Positions 1-5,269 of a DNA stretch of 9,327 nucleotides are shown here, in pieces; positions within the stretch are counted from its first letter, which is position 1; every line of letters starts with the position of its first letter. The notes under the pieces were generated by a model, which did not search any database, was not told where the DNA came from, and saw only the letters and a list, made by a program, of their open reading frames with translations. The stretch comes from JAXHUK01 sp034189725 (GTDB lineage Bacteria > Chloroflexota > Dehalococcoidia > SZUA-161). Made by a program: the position numbers and the translations under genes. The stretch covers positions 1 through 9,327 of the forward strand of contig JAXHUK010000113.1 in assembly GCA_034189725.1 (NCBI GenBank). The letters are read 5' to 3'.

Positions 1-44
1 AACTGTATCAGTATACCATTACATTACATCAAAGGAGGAGTACT

Positions 45-1079
45 ATGCGTCAACTGATTCTTGTTTTGGCAGTTATCGTATTGACCATCGCTCTGGTTGT
101 GACGGGGACATCGTGTAACGACGAAGGTGAACCATCGACACCAACACCTATGGCTAATGAGACTGTTGCAGGCACTGAGACCCCTGAGGCTACCGAGATG
201 CCCACTCTGGAAGTCACCGTTGGGAACAAGAATTTCACCGAGGAATACATTGTTGGCCAATTGATAAAGCAACTCTTGGAGGACCGTGGTTACGAGGTCA
301 ATTTGGTGTCGGACCTCTCTACTATGGTTCTCAGGGAGGGTATGGAGGCTGACGATATAGATATCTGTGCCGATTACACTGGTACAGCCTGGATGACCCA
401 TCTGGGAAATGAGTACGTGGTAGGAACTGATAATAATGAACTCTATCAACTGGTGAAAGATGCCGAGGTTGCCAATGGCTTTATCTGGCTTGATCCGATT
501 TGGAACAACAATACATATGCTCTTGCTTGTTGGTCTGATTTTGCCGAGGAGAATGAGCTGGAGACCCTGTCCGACCTGGCGGAGCTTTATAACGATGAGG
601 AGGGACAGATCGTAACCTTTGTTGGTTTCGAGTTCTCCACGCGGCCCGATGGATTGCCAGCTCTCGAGCAGCACTACGGTTTCGAAGTGGATGAAGGTTC
701 GGTTATGACAGGTGCTCCCGGGGCTTCACTCCTCGGTTTGGAGAACCATGAGTGTGATGTGGCCATGGTCTTTGGCACGGATGCTGCTATTGCCAAGAAT
801 GGCTGGCATGTATTCGCTGACGATCAGTCGTTTTTCCCACCGTATGATTTGACTCCCTATGTCCGCGAGGAAGTTATCAATCAGCATCCTGAGATAGAGG
901 ATATCCTCAATGAGCTGGTGGCGACATTCCCTGGAGGAGGCGAGGCTGCTACATCCCAGATAGTTACTGCTGGTCAGCAAGTATGGCAGGAACTGAATGC
1001 GAAGGTCGACATCGACAAGATGGAACCTGATGAAGTTGCTCATGAATACCTGGTTGAGAAAGGATTGATCACGGAATAA
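45..1079 (+). CDS. Glycine betaine/proline-type ABC transporter substrate-binding lipoprotein (OpuAC/QAT family)
   Basis: This is the extracytoplasmic binding protein of an osmoprotectant (quaternary amine) ABC importer, 344 aa. Residues 1-23 form a basic, hydrophobic export signal ending in an imperfect lipobox (GTSC, Cys24), so it is probably lipid-anchored. Residues 25-55 are a Thr/Pro/Glu-rich low-complexity tether. The solute-binding domain fills about 56-344, with family landmarks GNKNFTEEY (60-68), DYTGTAW (110-116), NTYALA, and FPPYDLTPYVR followed by a PEIEDILNEL helix near the C-terminus. The start is fixed by a strong AAAGGAGGAG site at 31-40, six bases before the ATG. No partner permease or ATPase gene of this family is visible; they may lie left of the window. 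The following exporter operon belongs to another ABC class and is separated by a terminator-like hairpin. The exact ligand (betaine, proline, choline or carnitine) cannot be read from sequence alone. Confidence 0.9.
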   Translation: MRQLILVLAVIVLTIALVVTGTSCNDEGEPSTPTPMANETVAGTETPEATEMPTLEVTVGNKNFTEEYIVGQLIKQLLEDRGYEVNLVSDLSTMVLREGMEADDIDICADYTGTAWMTHLGNEYVVGTDNNELYQLVKDAEVANGFIWLDPIWNNNTYALACWSDFAEENELETLSDLAELYNDEEGQIVTFVGFEFSTRPDGLPALEQHYGFEVDEGSVMTGAPGASLLGLENHECDVAMVFGTDAAIAKNGWHVFADDQSFFPPYDLTPYVREEVINQHPEIEDILNELVATFPGGGEAATSQIVTAGQQVWQELNAKVDIDKMEPDEVAHEYLVEKGLITE

Positions 1080-1108
1080 GAGATATCCCGATATCATTCC
1101 AGTGAAAA

Positions 1109-1140
1109 CAAGAGGCCATGAAAAAAACCATGGCCTCTTG
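1109..1140 (+). terminator. Terminator-like perfect hairpin after the substrate-binding gene
   Basis: A 12-bp perfect stem (1109-1120 pairs with 1129-1140; arm CAAGAGGCCATG) has an 8-base A-rich loop and starts 30 bases after the stop codon. The 3' side (CATTTCCATT) is only moderately T-rich. On the opposite strand the hairpin is followed by TGTTTTCACT, so it could also act in reverse. Position and stem perfection support termination of the upstream gene; the weak U-tract lowers certainty of efficiency. Confidence 0.75.
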
Positions 1141-1148
1141 CATTTCCA

Positions 1149-1176
1149 TTGATACCTGTTATGTTACTTGTATCGT
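1149..1176 (+). promoter_or_regulatory. Possible sigma-70 promoter for the ABC exporter operon
   Basis: TTGATA (1149-1154), a 16-base spacer, then TATCGT (1171-1176). The -35 matches consensus at 5 of 6 positions and the -10 at 4 of 6. It lies just after the terminator hairpin and upstream of the structured leader, where a promoter for the exporter genes would be expected. It is a weak match and the call rests mainly on position. Confidence 0.3.
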
Positions 1177-1177
1177 G

Positions 1178-1264
1178 GTTGTGGAGTTACTCCTGTGCTC
1201 AGAGTAGCCATCAGGAAGGGTCGTGGTAACAGGAGTAATAACGCCAGACTATTGATTCCACAAC
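1178..1264 (+). promoter_or_regulatory. Nested inverted-repeat leader upstream of the ABC exporter operon
   Basis: Two nested inverted repeats are visible. The outer pair is GTTGTGGA (1178-1185) with TCCACAAC (1257-1264). The inner pair is TTACTCCTGT (1187-1196) with ACAGGAGTAA (1229-1238), enclosing a 32-base loop. Both arms are perfect. The structure ends 11 bases before the ribosome-binding site GGAGGT (1275-1280) of the ATPase gene. It could be a folded mRNA leader or a protein-binding site. It matches no riboswitch class I recognise. Confidence 0.45.
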
Positions 1265-1288
1265 GAGTGCGGTTGGAGGTGCAGTATC

Positions 1289-2152
1289 GTGGTGAATTAC
1301 TCAATAGTTGCTGAGGACTTGACCTATTGGTATGGTGATCTGGTTGCTGTCGATAGTATTAGCTTCCAGGTGGCTGAAGGGGAAATTTTAGGCTTTCTCG
1401 GCCCAAATGGTGCCGGTAAGACAACCACCTTCAATATACTGATCGGACAGCTCAAACCCAAGGGCGGGAAGGCGACTGTCCTGGGCTGGGATATCGCGAA
1501 GGATGCACAAAAAGTACACCGTGAGATAGGCGTTTGCTTTGAGGTGACTAATCTCTATGAGCAAATGAGCGCCAGGGAGAACTTGATATTGTTTGCGCGT
1601 CTTTTTGGTATACGTCGGTTTGATGCCGACTCGCTCCTGGAGCGAATTGGACTTGGAGGGCGGGGGAAGGAAAAGGTGGAGCAGTACTCCAAGGGTATGA
1701 AACAGCGTCTTATGATGGCACGCTGCCTGGTTAATCAGCCCAGGATTCTGTTCCTTGATGAGCCTACGTCTGGCCTTGACCCGGTGTCTGCCGAAGCAAT
1801 CCGTGCCATAATCCTTGAAGAACGGGAGCGAGGAGCCACAGTATTTCTGACGACTCATGATATGATGGAGGCGGACAAGCTCTGCGACCGCGTAGCGTTT
1901 ATCAATCAGGGTAAAATTGTCGCTCTGGATACGCCACATGACCTCAAACAGAGCTATGGAAAACGAGCGCTTAAGGCTGAGGTGGCAGTGGGTGGTGTCA
2001 ATGAGTATCGTGAGATACCGTTAGACGTGGAAGGGACTCCGGAAGCTGTTCGTGACCTGTTTTCGCACAATAGGGTGGTTACCATCCATAGTGAGGAAGC
2101 TACCCTGGAAGACATATTTATTAAAATCACCGGACGAGGCTTGGAGGAATGA
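1289..2152 (+). CDS. ABC exporter ATP-binding protein (DrrA/NatA-like, ABC-2 class)
   Basis: Cytoplasmic ATPase, 287 aa, that would energise export by the two permeases encoded directly downstream. Nucleotide-binding motifs appear in order: Walker A GPNGAGKTT (38-46), a Q-loop region VCFEVTNLY (82-90) with Glu85 where Gln is usual, an ABC signature YSKGMKQRL (133-141), Walker B ILFLDEP (153-159), the SGLDP D-loop (161-165) and the switch His190 in TTHD. The C-terminal ~70 residues form the accessory region common in this subfamily, ending in LEDIFIKITGRGLEE. The start is GTG at 1289, chosen because GGAGGT (1275-1280) sits eight bases before it; the adjacent GTG at 1292 is an alternative. The stop overlaps the next start (ATGA, 2149-2152), implying translational coupling. 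The substrate (drug, ion, lipid or peptide) is not determinable. Confidence 0.93.
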   Translation: MVNYSIVAEDLTYWYGDLVAVDSISFQVAEGEILGFLGPNGAGKTTTFNILIGQLKPKGGKATVLGWDIAKDAQKVHREIGVCFEVTNLYEQMSARENLILFARLFGIRRFDADSLLERIGLGGRGKEKVEQYSKGMKQRLMMARCLVNQPRILFLDEPTSGLDPVSAEAIRAIILEERERGATVFLTTHDMMEADKLCDRVAFINQGKIVALDTPHDLKQSYGKRALKAEVAVGGVNEYREIPLDVEGTPEAVRDLFSHNRVVTIHSEEATLEDIFIKITGRGLEE

Positions 2153-3210
2153 ACTGGCGCTCCATCGGGGTACTTGTTGTCAAGGATATTTCGCTGTTCT
2201 TCCGGAATCGGTTGTTTGCGGTGATAACCATGCTTGGTCTCGTTGCGTTCACGGTAATCTACTTTCTGATGCCAAGCTCAGTAGATGAGACATTTGAGAT
2301 CGGTCTTTATGCACCACTCGTGCCCCCGGCTCTGGAAGTGATACAGGAGGAAGAAGAGGGCCTGGAGATTATAATGGTCGAATCTGAGGATTCGCTTCAA
2401 AAGGGGGTTGTAGACGGTGAATATCTGGCAGGGCTGGTTCTTCCCGACGATGTGATGGATGTTTTACTGCAGCGAGAAATCCTCCAGGTCAAGGTTTACT
2501 TCGCTTCAGATACCCCTGAAGAGATCAGGGACGTTGTTGATATTATCATTACAGAAATGGTGTTTTTGCAAATCGGACAGCCATTGGATATAGAGTGGAA
2601 CGAGGAGATACTGGGACCTGATATGGCAGGTTCTCAAATACCGCAACGGGACCGCATACGTCCTCTTTTGGCCGTGATGATTATTATGTTCGAGACATTT
2701 GGTTTAGCCGGTCTGGTCAGTGAGGAGATCCAGCGTCGCACTGCCTGGGCACTACTGGTTACTCCGTTAACGGTGAGGGATTTGTTTACTGCCAAGGCCA
2801 TCATGGGTATCCTCCTGGCCTTTGTCCAGGCTGTACTGTTTCTGGTGATCGTCAGGGGAATGGGGGAACAGCCCTTGATAATAATCACATCTCTATTCAT
2901 GGGAGCAGTTTTATTAACAGGATTCGGTTTCATAATGGCATCATTGGGTAAGGATATTCTTTCTGTAACTGCCTGGGGTCTCCCTGTGATAATAGTATTG
3001 AGTATACCTGCATTCGGGGTACTGGTGCCTGGTGCTGCATCCGATTGGATCAAGGTTATCCCATCGTATTACCTTACTGATACGATATACCGTGTTTCAC
3101 ACTTTGAGGCGAGTTGGAGTGACGTCTGGGGCAATTTGCTCATACTCATGGGTTTTAACGTGGCTATTTTCTCCGTAGGCATTTTAGCGCTGAGGAGGAA
3201 ACTACAATGA
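2149..3210 (+). CDS. ABC-2 type transporter permease, first subunit
   Basis: Membrane subunit of the exporter, 353 aa. One N-terminal helix (about 22-41) is followed by a large, acidic extracytoplasmic domain (about 45-165). A C-terminal membrane block has helices near 172-192, 217-235, 242-262, 272-294 and 325-348. Between the second and third helices, EEIQRRTAWALLVTPLTVRD is the characteristic cytoplasmic coupling segment of ABC-2 permeases that contacts the ATPase. The topology (one helix, long external loop, then five) is that of the NatB/YhgE-like ABC-2 group. The start overlaps the ATPase stop (ATGA), with GGAGG just upstream inside the ATPase gene. Its own stop overlaps the next permease start in the same way. 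It probably forms a heterodimer with the next product, which has the same length and architecture. Confidence 0.9.
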   Translation: MNWRSIGVLVVKDISLFFRNRLFAVITMLGLVAFTVIYFLMPSSVDETFEIGLYAPLVPPALEVIQEEEEGLEIIMVESEDSLQKGVVDGEYLAGLVLPDDVMDVLLQREILQVKVYFASDTPEEIRDVVDIIITEMVFLQIGQPLDIEWNEEILGPDMAGSQIPQRDRIRPLLAVMIIMFETFGLAGLVSEEIQRRTAWALLVTPLTVRDLFTAKAIMGILLAFVQAVLFLVIVRGMGEQPLIIITSLFMGAVLLTGFGFIMASLGKDILSVTAWGLPVIIVLSIPAFGVLVPGAASDWIKVIPSYYLTDTIYRVSHFEASWSDVWGNLLILMGFNVAIFSVGILALRRKLQ

Positions 3211-4268
3211 AGTTGAGACGTATAGCAGTCCTGCTGCGTAAGGATCTGTTTCAGGGGCCGAAGAATTTTCTCTTTGTCTGGGCGTTCCTCGGGCCAGTAG
3301 CCATCTCGCTGGTAGTATCACTGGTATTCGGCACATTGTTCACCCATGAACCAACACTGGGAATCGTGGATGAAGGGAGCTCCCAGCTCGTGGCTCTCAT
3401 CGAGGAATTACCTTCGATTAATAATAGAGAATATACTGAATCCAGTGAGCTTAGGGAAGCAGTGGCATCTGGAGTAGTGGATGTCGGTCTTGTTATTCCC
3501 AGTGATTTCGATAGCCTCGTTTCGCAGGGAGAGGAGGTCAGTGTCCCGGTTTACGTTTGGGGGGAAAGCCTGGCTCAGGATCGCACCGTCCTGGCAGTGG
3601 CGATAGCAAATCAGATCAGGGAGTTGCTTGGTGAAGAAGCGCCTGTAGAGATCGAAGCGGTGACACTGGGGAACGAAATGAATATTCCCTGGAGCGATCG
3701 TTTGCTTCCTTTTATCGTCCTGCTGGCTGTTGTTTTCGGGGGCTTTGTTCTACCGGCAACATCGTTGCTGGATGAGAAGGAGAAAAGGACAATCGATGCC
3801 CTGACTATCACACCGACAAGTGTCGGGGAAGTATTCTGGGCTAAAGGTGCTCTTGGTCTCATAATAAGTATGGTTATTGGTATCGTTATCCTGATATTGA
3901 ACCAGGCAATAGGTACTCAACCTGCACTGCTGATACTGCTCTTATTCCTCGGCTCAATAATGGCGGTGGCAATGGGACTTCTCCTCGGTTCTGTATTCAA
4001 AGACGTAATGAGCTTCTTCGCTACCGTCAAGGCGCTGGGAATCATTCTGTACGTCCCGGTTATTCTCTACATGTTTCCCAGTCTCCCCCAATGGATCGGG
4101 AAAATCTTTCCGACCTATTATATAGTGGAACCGATCGTTGAGGTAAGTCAGCGGGGCGGTGGCTGGCCTGAAATCGCTTTGAACACATCCATTCTTATAT
4201 TGATCGACCTGCTGCTGATCGCTTTAATAGCGGTTACATTACGCGGAAAACGGCAATACGCAGTCTAG
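3207..4268 (+). CDS. ABC-2 type transporter permease, second subunit
   Basis: Second membrane subunit, 353 aa like its neighbour, with the same plan. It has a basic cytoplasmic N-terminus, a first helix at about 22-44, an extracytoplasmic domain to about residue 165, and a five-helix C-terminal block. The coupling motif DEKEKRTIDALTITPTSVGE corresponds to the EEIQRRT segment of the first permease, so the two are paralogues that diverged after duplication. The ATG overlaps the preceding stop (ATGA, 3207-3210), and GAGGAGG (3192-3198) gives a strong ribosome-binding site. The operon ends here: the following ~440 bases carry no intact gene. I see no clean intrinsic terminator right after the TAG. 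The substrate is unknown. Confidence 0.9.
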   Translation: MKLRRIAVLLRKDLFQGPKNFLFVWAFLGPVAISLVVSLVFGTLFTHEPTLGIVDEGSSQLVALIEELPSINNREYTESSELREAVASGVVDVGLVIPSDFDSLVSQGEEVSVPVYVWGESLAQDRTVLAVAIANQIRELLGEEAPVEIEAVTLGNEMNIPWSDRLLPFIVLLAVVFGGFVLPATSLLDEKEKRTIDALTITPTSVGEVFWAKGALGLIISMVIGIVILILNQAIGTQPALLILLLFLGSIMAVAMGLLLGSVFKDVMSFFATVKALGIILYVPVILYMFPSLPQWIGKIFPTYYIVEPIVEVSQRGGGWPEIALNTSILILIDLLLIALIAVTLRGKRQYAV

Positions 4269-4522
4269 GGCGGCGACACTGCTTGATTGCCTCTGTAAAG
4301 TATCGTATCTGTCGATTTTATATTACTTTCTCCGTATATCGTGGCATGAACACCGCTGCTGTACCCCGGTGAACGGGCGTTGACACGCTAAGCTGATTTC
4401 TCCATAATTGGGGTATTAGACATAGGACGTCTTGATCCGAATGAGCTAGTACTGGAAGTCTCCTGCTGACCGAAGTGATGAGATGCGGTGGGTTTCACTA
4501 TGCTGCAGCTACCCTACGGTGC
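4269..4522. other. Non-coding region between exporter operon and aroC remnant
   Basis: No supported gene is present on either strand. The first ~110 bases are AT-rich, with no clear terminator for the exporter operon. A near-consensus promoter lies at 4380-4408. The ~115 bases after it look like a former mRNA leader running into the displaced aroC 5' end at 4523. No ribosome-binding site is visible directly before 4523. Confidence 0.6.
4380..4408 (+). promoter_or_regulatory. Near-consensus sigma-70 promoter, probably the original aroC promoter
   Basis: TTGACA (4380-4385, perfect), a 17-base spacer, and CATAAT (4403-4408, 5 of 6). Transcription would begin near 4415 and run through a ~108-base leader into the aroC 5' remnant. 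By inference this was the promoter of the ancestral aroC operon before the hicAB region came between it and the working gene. Read-through into hicAB and the present aroC remains possible because no terminator is obvious between them. Confidence 0.65.
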
Positions 4523-4600
4523 TTGTTCCGTTTTCTAACCGCAGGTGAATCGCATGGCAGGGCGCTGACCGCGATCATAGAGGGTGTGCCCATGGGGCTG
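4523..4600 (+). pseudogene. Displaced 5' end of a chorismate synthase gene (codons 1-26)
   Basis: These 78 bases align without gaps to codons 1-26 of the intact aroC at 5270. They encode the same N-terminal signature, including AGESHGRALTAIIEGVP. Codon 1 is TTG here and ATG in the intact gene. Across codons 2-26 I count 11 synonymous differences and only two residue changes (Cys3 to Arg, Ala24 to Met). Similarity stops abruptly after codon 26: the frame continues as unrelated residues to a TGA at 4661-4663. The same frame is open upstream from 4475, but those residues are not AroC-like. The excess of silent changes says both copies evolved under protein-level selection before this one was cut off. 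It cannot make an active enzyme; a short peptide product is possible but unsupported. Confidence 0.8.
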
Positions 4601-4663
4601 CCCTTTTTTGGGGGAATTTACCTCGGCTTTTCAGGTAGGTGGATTCTGTTTGAGGGGTATTGA

Positions 4664-4692
4664 TTGACAGCTTACTTTAACGATTTCATAAT
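4664..4692 (+). promoter_or_regulatory. Near-consensus sigma-70 promoter for hicAB
   Basis: TTGACA (4664-4669, perfect), a 17-base spacer, and CATAAT (4687-4692, 5 of 6). Predicted transcription start is near 4699, giving a short ~27-base leader to the GTG at 4726. Its hexamers and spacing are identical to those of the promoter at 4380-4408. With no obvious terminator before aroC, it probably also feeds the aroC operon. Confidence 0.7.
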
Positions 4693-4725
4693 ACAAGCAA
4701 GAAACGCCGATTGGTAATCTGTGAA

Positions 4726-4965
4726 GTGAGTCCTAAACTACCGCGATTGGACGCCCGTCGAGTTGTTGCCGCATTGAAGAGAGATGGCTGGTATGAACAT
4801 CACCAGAGAGGTTCACACCTAGCGATGAGACATCATGAAAAGCCGGGGCAGGTGACTGTACAAATTCACGCAGGTAGCGATATTCACCCAATCACACTAA
4901 AATCCATATTCAGACAAGCAGGTTTAACTGAGAGCGATTTTCTAAAGCTTTTGAAGGGGAGGTAA
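4726..4965 (+). CDS. hicA: HicA-family mRNA interferase toxin
   Basis: Small basic protein, 79 aa from this start, with the HicA/YcfA layout. It opens with SPKLPRLDARRVVAALKRDGW (as far as residue 22), has the RGSH segment carrying the family's catalytic His (His31), then a basic strand and a C-terminal TLKSIFRQAGLTESDFLKLL helix. HicA toxins adopt a double-stranded-RNA-binding-like fold and cleave mRNA; HicB neutralises them. I chose GTG 4726 because it gives the usual MSPKLPR-type N-terminus. TTG 4711 would add five residues and leaves little leader after the predicted promoter; neither start has a strong ribosome-binding site. The gene is five bases from hicB in the usual toxin-first order. 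Its key His is intact, so it may be active. Confidence 0.88.
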   Translation: MSPKLPRLDARRVVAALKRDGWYEHHQRGSHLAMRHHEKPGQVTVQIHAGSDIHPITLKSIFRQAGLTESDFLKLLKGR

Positions 4966-4970
4966 GTCCC

Positions 4971-5189
4971 ATGGAATATACTATTGTTCTGCAGCCCTGG
5001 GATGACGGTCGTGGTTATACAGTTATTGTGCCTTCTCTTTCTGGTTGCATTACCCAAGGTTCAACCAAGGAGGAGGCTTTGGCTAATGCAAAAGAGGCTA
5101 TCATGTGCCATATAGAAGGGTTAAGAAAAGCTGGCGAAACTGTGCCCGTCGAGAGTGACAAGCCTGAATTAGCCCAAGTTGCTATTTAG
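4971..5189 (+). CDS. hicB: HicB-family antitoxin, short form
   Basis: Product of 72 aa matching the HicB N-terminal domain: an N-terminal strand (EYTIVLQPWDD), then GRGYTVIVPSLSGCITQG (13-30), then the helix TKEEALANAKEAIMCHIEGL. It should bind and block HicA. Longer HicB proteins carry a C-terminal ribbon-helix-helix or HTH domain for autoregulation. This one ends soon after the toxin-binding fold, so it may lack DNA binding of its own. The ribosome-binding site GGGGAGG (4956-4962) lies within the end of hicA, eight bases before the ATG, which favours coupled translation. The 80 bases after the stop contain no evident terminator or strong promoter before aroC. Confidence 0.88.
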   Translation: MEYTIVLQPWDDGRGYTVIVPSLSGCITQGSTKEEALANAKEAIMCHIEGLRKAGETVPVESDKPELAQVAI

Positions 5190-5269
5190 CTGCTGCATAA
5201 TAGATGAGATATCCAAAGGTATGATCGATTCCTGTCGCTGGTTATTTGGTTTGATTGAGGTATAGTTAA

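Larger units (their letters stand above)
4601..5269 (+). other. Putative inserted hicAB cassette between two aroC 5' ends
   Basis: This is the segment between the point where the aroC remnant loses similarity (4600) and the ATG of the intact aroC (5270). It contains the hicAB promoter, hicA, hicB and an 80-base spacer with the aroC ribosome-binding site. No transposase, integrase, terminal inverted repeat or target-site duplication is visible. The insertion reading rests on the flanking homologous aroC starts and on the accessory nature of hicAB. The original crossover could lie inside the first codons of aroC. Confidence 0.45.

Noticed and set aside
24..674. 216-codon open frame on the minus strand across the substrate-binding gene
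   Set aside because: It is antisense to a well-supported gene, has no recognisable domain, and its composition is that of a codon shadow.
4361..4375. Small CCCG/CGGG hairpin as terminator of the exporter operon
   Set aside because: The stem is only about four base pairs and lacks a following T-run.
4440..4522. T-box or amino-acid attenuator leader ahead of the aroC remnant
   Set aside because: I could not find the conserved T-box sequence, a leader peptide with repeated aromatic codons, or a terminator/antiterminator pair.
4475..4663. 62-codon frame containing the aroC 5' remnant as a functional small gene
   Set aside because: Only its middle 26 codons match anything (AroC N-terminus). Both ends are unrelated and no ribosome-binding site is seen, so it is better read as a displaced gene fragment.
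5196..5201. CATAAT as a -10 box for a separate aroC promoter
   Set aside because: No acceptable -35 sequence lies 16-18 bases upstream; the match is an isolated hexamer.
4601..5269. Classic insertion sequence or transposon around hicAB
   Set aside because: No transposase, terminal inverted repeats or target-site duplication is visible, so I describe it only as a putative cassette.
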